The notes beneath the pieces were generated by a model. It saw nothing but the letters and a program-made list of their open reading frames with translations. It was not told where the DNA came from and searched no databases. Both the position numbers and the translations under genes were made by a program. This document shows, one piece after another, positions 22,526 to 34,200 of a stretch of DNA of 64,000 nucleotides; the first letter of the stretch is position 1; each line of letters begins with the position of its first letter. Source of the stretch: Litoditis marina (Eukaryota; Nematoda; Chromadorea; Rhabditida; Rhabditidae); NCBI GenBank assembly GCA_964036275.1, contig OZ038434.1, positions 37,781,279-37,845,278 on the forward strand. The letters are read 5' to 3'.

Positions 22526-24302
22526 CTGAAAAATCAATAATGTTATTCAATGAAATTTCCTCAGAATGACCGGTGTCTTATTCTAGCCGAATATAGTATT
22601 TTTAATTTCAAACTTAGACACCTACAGTATGATTTGAAAACTTTCAGTCCGTTGCAAACTCAAAGGGAGCTCAAAACCGAAGCACACAGCTGAACAATAC
22701 GCTCGCTCAGAAGGAATCCGAAGGAACTTAGTTGAATGAAGATCACGCTGTTCACTTTCTGAATGTTCCACAAATATTCTATACGACTAGATGGAAAAGA
22801 TTCTCAAACTACAGATGAATCTGAGTAGGTCACCAAAAGCGAAAAATAGTACCTGACCAGCTTTCCAACCACCGGCACTGGGAGTAGACTTGGAATGGAG
22901 GCTTCGGATAAAATTTTGGCTAACTGGTTGGTTTTCCTGTTACTATCAAGAACGTGCACTTTTAGTCAATGGCACTTTCGGAATATATTATTCCAACCTG
23001 TTTCCGAAGGTTTGGTTGGTTTCTAAGCTGGATTCATTGTGTTTCCTGTTTTATGAAGTTCAGAAATTTCTCAATTATGAGAGGTTTCGTTTTTCTAGAT
23101 TTTCATAATTTTCAACTGCAGAAGTACACAGAATTTACTGATTTCGCTGTTGATTTCACTGAGAGCATTTGTTTGTTGATTTTTTGTGCATATTGACAGC
23201 ATAGTTAACTATTATTGGGGATAAGCTTTAGCATCACGGACAGTTTTGAAATTAGCAAAAATTTATTTATATTTCCACCCGGCTGGCAGATTACGGTAGA
23301 CCGAAACGGGGCGCCAAGGGAAAACGTAATAATGCGTACAACTGAAACACATTTTCATTTTTGAGCTTCTTTTTTATATTTTATAAATATACACATTCTT
23401 TGTTATTATGATCTCTTTGTTGGTTTTTGTGGTGAAGGCTATTTTCTGCGCAATCGATTCAGATAAATTTCTTTCTTTCAGATCTCCAATCCAAAGCTCG
23501 GATTCCCTGTGGTATATAGACTATCCCTTCTTTCTTTCGTTTTTATGGTCAGTTCAGTTTCTCAGGCACTGGGGTGGACGGTCCGTGGACGAAAATAGTC
23601 AAAATTCGTCCAGGGACCGTCCACTTTTTGGTCCACGGACCGTCCACACTTTGTTTACGCGATACATCAAAGCGCGCCGCCGCGCATCACCATGGGCCGG
23701 CTTATCGATTGAACAGTTTGATCATACTTTGCCAATCACTCCAAGTGACGGTTTGCTTTTTTCATTGGCTCATTTTATTGTTTTATTTGAAAACGAGTTG
23801 TAAAGAAAACAAAAACAGTTAAATTTCGCTGACATGAAATCTTTTTTTTGCGAAAATCTTTTCATCTTTTGTTTTACCTCACTCTTAGTTGAGTCATTTT
23901 TCATCTAAATCCACTCCAATCATATCAGTTACATTCTTTTTCATTCCTTTACCCCTCTGTTACAGTTTTTGGGCTGTTCTAGAAAGGGCCCCGAGATCAA
24001 ATTAGTGTTCTTTCGCTGAACTATATGTGCATTCTAATCTTCATATTGCTCTCTCATTTCTCAGTACAGCATTTGCGAAACAAACTACACTTATATTTGA
24101 GAACAGTTAAATATATTCAAAAATATCCAAAATTTAAGTCATAATTCCGACCTCGAATAATGTTAATGCAGTTTAATCCCCTTTAATTAATTGTTATAAC
24201 TAAAGTATGCTGTAAGCCAGCAAGTTCAAACTTTTTTCGTGTTTTACTGTATGGCATCAATGTGAAGCGAAGAATAACATTTTATCCCTCAAGGTTGCCT
24301 AC
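22526..24302. other. Spacer upstream of the protease-like gene
   Basis: It presumably contains the divergent promoter of the minus-strand protease-like gene. Only one feature is clear: the GGACGGTCC element at 23560-23660, followed by a GC-rich tail (CGCGCCGCCGCGC). No exons were recognised with confidence. Confidence 0.4.
23560..23660. repeat. GGACGGTCCGTGGAC palindromic element, copy 1
   Basis: GTGGACGGTCCGTGGACGAAA on the left faces TTTGGTCCACGGACCGTCCAC on the right. The same arms occur at 30245-30380. The core GGACGGTCC is close to palindromic. Confidence 0.75.
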
Positions 24303-25268
24303 AGTTGGGAGAAAGAAGCCATGGTTCCGCCGAATGTTCGCAGCCACATGGATCGCACGAAGGTAATTTTTGTTTCTCTCTGCCTCTTTTTGTAAAATGT
24401 TACACGATGATCAATTTCCTTGTTAGTTACTGTGGTAAAATGAAATTTATATTAACAGATAGTTCATACTTCAGTCAAATTGTCGAAATAGTCGACATAA
24501 TTCGGAAAATAGCATAGGTTGCTGATATTTTAGGAGGGTTCAAAGGTCTATTCGGCTGTAACCGTTGTGTAAGGTGAAAATCATATTTTTAGTTCACTTA
24601 TTCGACGTGTTGCAGCCTTTCGATGTGCTGGTTGTATGGGCCGGATCCGGAAACATTCCACGTCGGTCGAATAAGACGACATCTGAGACATTGGCTCGTA
24701 GATACCGAACAACTCATGGCAAAGATCAGCGAACTGTACAAAGAACCGAGGTGGGTAACTGACTTGTTTGTCCTGTTGTTTGATTCATTACGTGAAATAC
24801 ATCAATATAATTCATGGAAATACGGTGGTAAGTCGAGAATTCCCCCTTCTCATGTTAATGTTTTGAATAGTTCGGTTCGAAAACGAGTACCTCATATCTC
24901 GTATGGGCTTGCTGTATTTTTCGTAATTCTCCTATAGTCGTTAGTTAATACACGTTCGCTACTCCTCACTAGGTAAAATATATGTTTATGTAGGACGTGT
25001 GTGCAACTACACATGTTTTTCTTCCGTTACGTCTGTAGTTTTATGCCGGTGCGCAACAATTGAAGTGAAAAGAGTATTATCACTGCACTGGCAGTTTTTC
25101 GTATACCTAGCACTTTGTACAATTGGGTCTCACAGGATGGTTAGGTCGAAGGTCAAATATACTATTTCTTGCAGGACAGCAGAGCCAGCCGATTCCGATT
25201 GGAACCTGGTAGATGATCAAGATCGGTCACAAAAAGAACAATTTGGAGGTGGAATTGAAGGCTGGCAG
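24303..25268 (+). pseudogene. Decayed upstream copy of the 25-28 kb gene
   Basis: Three exon-like blocks, 24303-24361, 24619-24751 and 25174-25268, align in order with 25885-25974, 26344-26458 and 28045-28108. Introns align too, e.g. the ACATGTTTTTCTTCCGTTACGTCTGTAG segment. The homologous frame (SQPHGSHE here, SQPRNPRE there) reaches TAA in the second block, and the C-terminal half is in another frame (LMAKISELYKEPR). The product is unrecognised. Tandem duplication followed by decay is the simplest reading. Confidence 0.55.
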
Positions 25269-25293
25269 GTTGGTTGCGATACTGAGAGTAATG

Positions 25294-25530
25294 CTTACAT
25301 ACCCTAAATGCCTCAGAGTTGTGACTTTTTCAAACAGTGGGGTTTTGCCCTCCCCCTCAGCCATTATAAAGGGGTTTTGCCCTTAATTTAGAAAATCGCT
25401 AAATCAGACAATTTTTGAGGGGGGGGGGGGGGTTTGCCGGTTTGCCCAAATCTTCGGACCAAAAACAGGGGGGGGGGGGGGTTTTCTCAAAACGCTGAGC
25501 ATTTAGGGTATGAATGCTTATGTTTCACAC
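25294..25530. repeat. Inverted-repeat element with long G-runs
   Basis: CATACCCTAAATGCCTCAG on the left faces CTGAGCATTTAGGGTATG on the right. The inside carries two runs of 12 or more G (about 25419-25432 and 25468-25481) on the + strand. No ORF. Inserted just after the decayed copy of the tandem pair. Confidence 0.75.
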
Positions 25531-25559
25531 CATCATAACGAGATAGCATTTGAGATATG

Positions 25560-25561
25560 GG

Positions 25562-25621
<60 letters not shown>
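25560..25621 (+). repeat. (AG)n microsatellite
   Basis: A pure dinucleotide repeat of about 30 units between the two tandem copies. No other content nearby. Confidence 0.95.
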
Positions 25622-25625
<4 letters not shown>

Positions 25626-25704
25626 AGTTATAAATATGAAAGGAAATATAGAGCTGTGGCGTAGTTCAGTTCTAAACTTAAGATTTTAACGTCATGTCAT
25701 TTAG

Positions 25705-28089
25705 GTCTCCCTATACGAAAAACAGTTCAAATACATTCAACAATCTGTAAGTCTCAAAATTAAGTCGAACTTTTTCCGTAATACATTTTTACTTCTCTTC
25801 CATTTCAACTGAGTATTCAGCAAGTGCACACTTTTCGCTGTTTCCATGTGAAGCATACTTGCGAAGATTATAGTTTTTCTACAGATTGTTCGCGAGCTAT
25901 GTTTCTACAATTGTTTGAAGGAGGGACATCGTTCACGTTCTGCCGAGGTTCGCAGCCACGAAACCCGCGCGAAGGTATTTATTTGATTTTTTTGTAGAAA
26001 TTAAATAATAATTGGGTACGACTGAATGCTGGTTTGGTCTAATTCATTCTCTTTTCAACCCATTCATGGAAATCTTTGTCTATTTTCTGGTAATAATAAC
26101 GAAATTTGATCCTTCCTCATTCTGAGGCCAATTCCTCAAGGAACCCGGTATTTTGTTGACCCAATCAGGTAACCCTAACCGGATTACCTGGTTAACCCTT
26201 TTGTTAACCCCTTCGTAACCCTTTTTACAATGTATTTTGGGGGAACTTGGGGATTACCAAGTGGTTAACAGAAGGGTTAAACAGGTAATCCGGTTAATGG
26301 TCTGAATAATTGTCTTACTCCAACTATTTTTCCCACCTTACAGCCTCCCGGTCACCTTGCCGAAACCGCGCCCTGCTCGTTTTGCTGGCTGATGGCGTAG
26401 GCCGAACGATGACCGCCTCACTCGTGGGCAAGATCAAGGAACTGCACAAGAAACACAAGTGAGTACCTGGTCCGTTTCTTTTGTAGTTTGAATCATTCGG
26501 TCATTAAGAACGTTTATATACAGTGTTGATATACGGTTATTTCCCCTTCGCATGCAAGAGTTTTGAGTTGTTTGGTTCAAAAAAACAGTTTACATCTAGT
26601 GGTTCAAAAAAACAGTTTACACCTACGAGAAAAGGCGATTTCCGTTGTACGTTCCTCCACGTGCACGTGAGTAAAAGAACCGTTCAGAATTACAAATTGT
26701 TCACAATAGTGAACCCTGAACTTTGAAAAAGCCACTAAATACATTACATGTTCACAAGAAAGGTACCCCGAGCTACGCCCGGGTCCCTCCCTTGTGTGAG
26801 CCCAGGCTGGCGGGATTGTCCTGGCCTATTTAGTTTTATCTTCATTCTATTCGCGAATATTTTCGCTTAAAATAGGGAGCGAGCTTTTTAGTACAGACTG
26901 CGTGCTGAGCCCGAGAATCGTTCATAGGCACCCTACTCCCTAACATAGAGCACGACAGTTCTCAACTAATATAGACGGCGAAAGTTCTACTTCGCAGAGA
27001 GCGCGAGATTTCTCCTTAACATAGAGCGCGAGATTTCTCCTTAACATAGAGCGCGAGATTTCTCCTTAATATAATGAGCCGGATCTTTACGTAACGTAGA
27101 GCGCGAGAGTTCTCTTCAACATTGGACGCAAGATGTCTTCTTAACTTAGGGAGCAGGAGTAGGGCGCGAGAGTTTTTCGAATCCTTCGCACAGACACACC
27201 AAGTAACGCAACTATAGGAGTAGACAAGGAAGGTGCCGGCTTCCCCTCCCTTGATGAGTCTAGGCTGTCCACAGCTTGCAGCTCTCTCTCTCTCTTCTCC
27301 TTCCCCCTCTCTTTGTTGTTTCCACATTTATTAAGCTTCGCGGCGAGTGCCAAACTTATCCCTAACATGAAGCGCGAGACAAGAGATTCCCAACATGGAA
27401 CGCAAAACTTTTTCTTAACCGAGCGCGAGACTTTTCTTTAGCACAGAGCCGAGAGTTCTCCCTAACATAGAGCGCGAGAGTGTTCCTTAACGTAGAAAGC
27501 GACAGTTGTTTCTTGACAGCTGACAGACACACCAAGCAACGCAACTATAGGAGTAGATTACTTTCGTTGCACAGTTTCTAGAAAACGTTACTTTTAGTAT
27601 TGCTTGCAGGGAAGATACGCGGAAAGCCGTTCAGCATGTACATGTACGGAGGATTCTCACCTTCAATGCTAAGGTAATGTTATAACTGCACATGTTTTTT
27701 TTTTCTGTTACTTCTGTAGTTTGTTGCTGGTCTAAGGTTACTGGAGTATACTTATTGCTGGCAGCGTCGAGCGTTTGATATTCCCACAAATTTGCCTTGA
27801 AAAAGCGGCAAAAAACAGCAATTACAGTTTTATTTGAAGGTAGAATATCAACTCGCTCACTTATTTACTTTTCAAATGACCAGGTCTTACATGTCTTTTG
27901 AAAGCGTTCCTTCTCCGATTCTAAATATGTTTTGTCAAAATACTCAACTAACGTATTTTTGTGTTTGAATATTAAGTCTTCCTCTAGGATGGTAAGGTCA
28001 ACGTTCCAATGTATTACCATTCATAGAAATGTCTATTTTTGCAGAGGCAACCTATCCCGATTGAAACCTGGAAGATTTGGATCAAATGA
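25705..28089 (+). CDS. Unrecognised gene, downstream copy of a tandem pair (partial model)
   Basis: Phase-consistent exons: 25705-25746, 25885-25974, 26344-26458, 27610-27673. The joined frame includes MFLQLFEGGTSFTFCRG, NRALLVLLADGVGRTMTASL, GKIKELHKKHKED and VRRILTFNAK. The next exon (28045) read in phase gives RQPIPIETWKIWIK then TGA at 28087-28089. In another phase it stays open to 28108 (LSRLKPGRFGSNEDQLAVE), as in the 5' copy, so the 3' end is uncertain. No start codon or family was identified. A short basic, helix-rich protein is all I can say. Confidence 0.45.
26180..26302. repeat. Inverted-repeat element, GGATTACCTGGTTAACCC ends
   Basis: AACCGGATTACCTGGTTAACCC at left faces GGGTTAAACAGGTAATCCGGTT at right. 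It is related in composition to 8357-8612. It lies just upstream of the 26344 exon. Confidence 0.7.
26880..27560. repeat. ~25-bp minisatellite (ACATAGAGCGCGAGA units)
   Basis: About 15 imperfect units of CTTAACATAGAGCGCGAG plus ATTTCTC lie in two blocks. Three neighbouring units near 27000-27070 are almost identical. Each block ends with CAGACACACCAAG(T/C)AACGCAACTATAGGAG (27185 and 27525), so the whole ~340-bp block was itself duplicated. It lies in an intron of the 25.7-28.1 kb gene. Confidence 0.85.
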
Positions 28090-28409
28090 AGATCAGTTGG
28101 CGGTAGAGGTTGGTTGCTATTATGATATTAATGATTATGTTTTGCAGCATTTATACGAGGTGGCATACGGAGAGAGAGAAGGGGGGAGGAGTGGAGATAA
28201 ATACAGAGAGAGGGATGTGAAGAGTGAAAGAGAGGGATGTGAAGTGAGAAAGAGAGAGATAGCATGAGTGAATAAGCACTAGGAAGACTTGTTCTTATCT
28301 CATCTACTCATACCTTTGTTATTGTTTCCGATTCTCTCTTAACTATCTTCAATATTTATATCTTTGTAGTTTTCCCTCGCATGATTTCATGTCACTTGAC
28401 TTGCCTCTC

Positions 28410-28416
28410 CTACGTA

Positions 28417-28449
<33 letters not shown>

Positions 28450-28454
28450 CCTCC

Positions 28455-28485
<31 letters not shown>

Positions 28486-28980
28486 CCTCCCTCCCTTCCT
28501 CTCTCCCTCCCTTCCTCTCTCCCTCCCTCTCTCTCTCACTCTCCCTCTTCCTCTCTCTCTCCCTCTTTCTGTCACTCATTCCCTCTCTCCCTCCCTCTCT
28601 CTCTCACTCCCTCTCTCACTCCCTCTCTCACTCCCTCTCTCTCTCCCTCTCTCACTCCCTGCCTCTCTCCCTCCCTCCCTCCCTCTCTCTAATTCTTTCA
28701 TTTTCTCCACTCTAGCTCCTTTATTTTCCCATTTCTCTCTTTCTCTCCATCTCTCTCACTCTCTCGCTCTCCCTCCCTCCCCCTCCCTCTCTCTCCCTCC
28801 CTCTCTCACTCCCTCTCTCTCTCCCTCTTTCTCTCACTCATTCCCTCTCTCTCCCTCCCTCACTCCCCCCCCCTCTCTCTCCCTATCACTCACTCACTCA
28901 CTCACTCACTCACTCACTCACTCACTCACTCACTCACTCACTCACTCACTCACTCACTCTCTTTCTCTCTTACCGTTTAC
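28410..28980. repeat. CT-rich microsatellite cluster with (CACT)n
   Basis: Mixed CTCTCC/CTCC repeats, then a pure (CACT)n tract at about 28885-28958. Preceded by a GA-rich stretch (28160-28260) on the same strand, so the two strands switch purine content. Ser/Leu reading frames across it are not genes. Confidence 0.95.
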
Positions 28981-29815
28981 TCTTTCTCTTTCTTCCCAGT
29001 CAAATAAGTGGCTTTCCAGAAAATTTACTTATTGAGTTGTATGTGTGAGTCAGAAAGAGTTAGGGAGAGAGTGGGAATGAGAGCGCTGTACTTAGTTAGA
29101 GATAATATCGACAGCTAAATATTTTCTTACTCTACCATTCTCCCTCCCTCCTCTCTCACCTTCTCCCACTGTTTTTGCATACACAACCTCTCCTCTTCTC
29201 GCTTGCTCTACCCTTCCTTCTCCTACTCTCTTACCTAACCCCCAATCCCACGTCCTTCGCTTCTTAATGTTTTCTCTATTTTTCTAATTTCATTGTTAGA
29301 AAAATACATGTACAGATAGAGAGAGAAAAAAAATTTAGACATAAAAATTGGATTTGAGTGATAGTGTGAGAAAGAGATGGAGAGAGGGACAGGGAGATGA
29401 ATATATTGGGAGAGGAAGAGAGGGAAAGAAATAGAGAGAAATAACAACTGGAGAGACGCGAGAGGAAGAGAGAAAGAAAGAAAAAAGAGATAGAGAGAGA
29501 GAGAAAGAGGAGAAATCTATGGCTTCTCTCACATGACGTTTAACGTGAAAGTCACTGTTTTATTCAACCGATTTCTAGCAGCAGCCGGTTCCAGAAAACT
29601 CTAAAATAAAAAGCGAAGCGCACGCATTTTCACTTTTAATCTAAAAAACTAAGAAGTGCATCACGTCTTCCCTATTTCTCGACTACAATGCATTTGCCTC
29701 AGGGAGAGTAATAAGGATATATAGAAGAGAGAGTGATAGTGAAAAGGAGTAGTGGAAAAAATAGAAGGATAGTGAAAAGGATGAATAGAAGAGAGTGACA
29801 GAAACGAGGATAGAT

Positions 29816-29817
<2 letters not shown>

Positions 29818-29880
<63 letters not shown>
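29818..29880 (+). repeat. (AG)n microsatellite
   Basis: About 30 AG units inside a wider purine-rich region (29330-29945). Confidence 0.95.
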
Positions 29881-30010
29881 ATTAGGAGAGCTAGAAGAGA
29901 GCGAGAGTTTTAAGCTTGTAAGAAAGGTAGAAGAGAAGGAGATAAAGGAAAAATATGTATGCATTGAGTCCACCTATATAGTATATCTTTTATTATTGAT
30001 TCCATTTCAG

Positions 30011-30086
30011 AAGATTTCGTAGCAAACTGAGAAACAACCTGGACCGAACAAAATCAAAGCGCGGAGAGCGGAGAAGACCATTTTAA
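30011..30086 (+). CDS. Terminal exon, very basic C-terminus
   Basis: It follows the acceptor CATTTCAG, reads RFRSKLRNNLDRTKSKRGE then RRRPF and stops at 30084-30086. AATAAA follows at 30090. It is probably the last exon of the 25.7 kb gene or of an alternative transcript. The phase (two bases carried in) does not match the exon I can place before it, so at least one exon between is missing from my model. Confidence 0.45.
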
Positions 30087-30244
30087 CAAAATAAAAGACC
30101 AATGATTGAAGTATTGTGATATTTGCAATAAATATACATTGGAAAAGTGTTCTAGTTTTTGTTTGTATAAAAAATTAGCCATTTTGATTTTTGAATATTA
30201 TGAATTAATTATATATCGATTTTTGAATGAAGAAATGTTCGAAG

Positions 30245-30380
30245 TTGGGACGGTTCGTGGACTAAAACATCAAAAGTGGACGGTCCGTGGACCGTATTAT
30301 ATCGAGGTCCAGGGACGGTGCACTCCTGGCCCACGGACCGTCCACTTTTTGGTCCACGGACCGTCCACTCCAGTGCCTAA
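30245..30380. repeat. GGACGGTCCGTGGAC palindromic element, copy 2
   Basis: It contains AAAGTGGACGGTCCGTGGACC and the inverse GGTCCACGGACCGTCCACTCC, four arm copies in total. The same units are at 23560-23660. Right end CCAGTGCC corresponds to the GGCACTGG left end of copy 1 inverted. Confidence 0.8.
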
Positions 30381-30780
30381 GTTGTTATTCGTAAGCAGTT
30401 TTGGAATTTCCAGTTCAAGATTCTTTCTTAAACAAATGTTTAGATAAAACACTGTTGTTCTCGTATCGCCGCTCTGCCTATGCTACCGGTTTCATACTAG
30501 AGTTTGAACGAGCGGCGATGCATAACATGCATGGATGCAGTCTTGGTCTGGGGGGGGGGGGACCACTTTACTATCCCAAATTCGGATGTTACTGCTTATT
30601 TTCATACTTGATCACCTTGTTTTGCTTCAAAAATTGCCCAAAATGCTGTGGCCAAGTGTGGAAGTAAGCTTATTCCATTTGCTCAGATTCAGTGTAGAAG
30701 TATGTGTTTATGGTTTGGTTGGGTACATAGTTTCTAGTCTCTGATTTTCAATTTTTAGTTAGAACACCTCTCTTCTATCA

Positions 30781-31062
30781 CTATTTTACAGCTCTCTTCG
30801 ACTTGTCGAGTTGAACATCGTTCTTCTGGAACATTTTGTTAGCCAGTTTGAGTTTATACTCTTTTGTTAGTCTAGAAATTTAGTACAGGTCTGCAATTTG
30901 TCGAGCCAAAAAAATGTCGCCCGTAGACTGTCTTGTAGAGTGAAATAACTGGTAAAAACGCTCACTGATATCATTGTAGCAGTTCTTCTCAACTGTTTGG
31001 CTCAAAATTAACTGTGAAACTCGTTGTTGGCAGGTTCGCACTTGCACTTGAAAGTTATCCAT
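30781..31062 (-). pseudogene. Intronless coding-like ORF interrupted by one TAA
   Basis: Minus strand from ATG at 31062 reads MDNFQVQVRTCQQRVSQLIL onward to LARQIADLY, then TAA at 30880-30882. The same frame continues as ISRLTKEYKLKLANKMFQK to TAG at 30781-30783. The amino-acid make-up on both sides of the TAA is protein-like (charged, few rare residues). Total 94 codons without introns, unlike every neighbour. It could be a processed pseudogene of a small coiled-coil protein, or a short gene ending at the TAA. No family recognised. Confidence 0.4.
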
Positions 31063-31220
31063 CTCCCCTATTAGTATTCATATTCACGAAACTCGCGGGA
31101 GCTTCCACAGTTCTGTTATGTTCTCACTTTCACCATAACACTAACTTATAACTTTGTTAGTACGACCACTGATTATCATCAATTCAGTACTATATATTAT
31201 GAGATCAACACCTTTTACAG

Positions 31221-34200
31221 GGTCAGGAAACAACACCAAAAGAGGAGGAGGAGGGCCGAGAACCTGGAGTTGAAACTGATGCTGTCACAGCCCGACAAAC
31301 AAAATCACCAGTTCAAGACGACCGACTAGCAGATACACAAAAGTCGCCCACTACCTTAACAGAACGGAGACAAAGGTCGGTTGTTTTTTCAAAGTTAGTG
31401 TTATATTTTATTCATACTTGAACCGGAAATTGACAGTTTTAAGACATTTAATTTTGGGTTTTTCACTTTAAGGAAACTTCTTGTCCGACTTTAAAAATCT
31501 TATCAAGATATCAAGTAGGCACCTAACATGAAAATTTGAAGAAAATTGGGCGCCACGATCGTTAGTTGTTAGTTGAACAAGCGAAATAACCGTTTTTCGA
31601 TCTCCTTACTAGACTAGAGTGAACACCACTTTGCGCTTTTTACGCATCTTGAAAGTGAAAGACCAAAGACCATCAATTTACGTACTGAACCTGCTCCACT
31701 CGGAGAACTGTATCTGTTTGGTCGATTTCGAGATTCGAGAATCTCTTTCCGGCCGAGAAGCCTCGCCATGACTGTAGTTGTATCGTTGTATGTTGTTCAG
31801 GTTGTTCAGAAACTGTGATGTCAGTGGAGATCAAACTACAATTCAGATTGATAATTGATTATATCCCTCCAACTGGTTACACTGGTTTCCTTACAGTTTC
31901 TCTAGTCCTTCGCCCAACGGTGAACCGCCTGCCACTCTGACTTCCAGGCCCAGTACCATATCTCTGGTTGCGGTTAGTTTATAGCAACCTTTTTCTTATT
32001 TCTCTGTAGTTCGTTTGTTTTCACATAATCACACACCGGAAATATGTGACTTTTTTCGAAAAGGGACCCCGGTTCTCGATTATGTTAACCATGTTTTTGG
32101 GATTTCGCATCATAAATGGACAAATCATCCCGATATTGGCGAAAAGAGAGCCCGTGTTTTGATTATTTCTGATTATCTGGACAACTTTACTGTTGTATCG
32201 ACTATGTGTATATTGAATTCGCTCAATAGTCACCTGCCAATGTGCCAAGTTGATACACAAAACACTGTCAAGACTTAACAATGTCTTCCTTTCAAAACTT
32301 TCTAATCAAATCAAAAAGTTTTGAAAGAAAGACATTGTTGAGTCTTGACAGTGTTTTGTGTATCAACACATTGGCAGGCCACGCTTTGCCTTTGGGTGGT
32401 GAAGTTCACATACCCCAGTAAAGTTGTCCGATGCCCCAGTAAAGTTGTCCGACGAAACCCCCCCCCCCCCCCCCCACAATACGATATGGGGAAGGGGGGC
32501 AATAGTACAACCCCGGGCCTGTTCAACAATCGCCTCTCCACTCAATCCAAACCTGCAGTAACGAAGGACGTTGTACAATCACCCCCCAATGACGGGGGGA
32601 GGGGGGTTCAACCTATTTTGGCTCAGGGGGGGGGTGGGCAATTGTACAATACACCCTTGCATCCCGCTGTATGCGAGGAGCCGAGGAGAAGGCCATACAA
32701 GCCTAAATGTTGCGTTCGAATGATGTCAGTATAGTTGTCCAATCCAAATAGCCAGAAAAGTTCAAAAAACTGCGTTCAAAATTCACAATTTTACGTGTCA
32801 AGTAGTCGGACCTCACTGCTGTATGATTCCAGGTCACTTCATTTCTCAAAACCAATTTGCTGCCCGCCGAGAAGTCGCCGTCTCAGACCAAAGCGGAGAA
32901 TATGCTCGTGCGGCCGGCAATCTGTAAAACCCCGCTCAAAGGTAAGTAAATCCACCTCAGATAAAATTTGGGAATAATACAAAGTACAAAGGTGCGTGAC
33001 CTTAAAATGCTTGGGATTCCTTCGTTTGTCGTGCTCGAATTGAAACGGGAGATCGCCTGTATGGACGATTTTCGGGATGGTCGTCTCAAGGGGTCGTGGG
33101 AAAATGAAAAGGTCATGAAATTGGTTGTCTCTCATGAGTCGTCCATACCACCTCACTTGGAAAAACGAAATGAGGTCACCAAAATGGAGTCTGTAGAGAG
33201 CGTCCATACCGCCTCATTTTGCAAAAATTATAAACTACCAGCAGTTACATTCCTTTCCACAACAATGGTTAATATTTTTTTATAAGTTTTGTTTCTTTCA
33301 TTTATAAATTAATCTAATTTTTTCTGTATTCTGTTCATGTCCTCCTTGGGGCACCCAACCACTGCATTACAATTATCTTTCAACCTATCGCAGTGAGTAG
33401 TTAGTGAGAGGTAGATGACAGAACGGAAAGAAATAGAAACAGTGTAGTGGCTAAGGTGCCACCCACTAGTCAAAGGATGACACGTTCTATTCCCACCCCA
33501 CGATAAATTGGTAGATAAATTGTATCTACAAAAGCAGAAGCCTCCCTTGGTGCTCCTTGGCTGGATGGGAACGGTAGGCTGAATTTAGTCTGCCTTGAAG
33601 AGTTTCCCTCTGAAACTGTCCCATGCAAGTTCGGTGTGGAACTTTGAAGAACAGGGGTAACTTTAATTCATTTTTTTGCTGAGGTACACGGAAATTGTTT
33701 TTCTCCCAGCCCCCTTTAAGGTATAGCCTTTACTACTTATAATCTATCTCTACGACTGAGGAGAGATGTCAGACCAAGTATTCTATTTCGCACTTCAGAT
33801 GAAGGTACTTTACAATAAATGTAGCCTCCTTTCCTCATTAACAACTTCCTAGTGAAGTCGTTTTGCACAGATTCAAGTGCTTTTACAGCACTTTTATCTG
33901 AATTAATGACAGTACATCCACTTTCATCAATAGGGCGAACATAAGTCTCATATAGTTTCACAAGGACATCTTGTTTATTAACTTTCAACGATTTAAATGA
34001 ATTGTAAGTTCTTTTCTCTGCAAATCTGCTTGTTCTCTTACAATGATCACCAAAGTTCAGTGATTCCTTAATAATAAATCCTAAATCACGCATAGTACTG
34101 ACTTTCTCAACATCAGAGCGAGAAATAACGTAGTTTCTTTTCGGATTGTTTTTACCAATATGCATAATTTTCGTTTTTTTTACTGCTAATGGTAACTGCC

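Larger units (their letters stand above)
30087..31220. other. Spacer between the unknown gene and the PNPLA-like gene
   Basis: It contains the second GGACGGTCC element (30245-30380), a G-run at 30549-30560 and the minus-strand ORF at 30781-31062. The missing first exon(s) of the PNPLA-like gene may also lie here, but none was identified. Confidence 0.4.

Noticed and set aside
28349..28715. Leu/Ser/Pro and Arg/Glu-rich reading frames
   Set aside because: Pure consequence of the CT-repeat cluster.
32363..32734. Pro/Gly-rich frames
   Set aside because: Produced by C-run/G-run element sequence.
32839..33285. Overlapping open frames on both strands
   Set aside because: Partly the real exon 32833-32941 and its shadow, partly GTATGGACG repeat sequence; no homology pattern.
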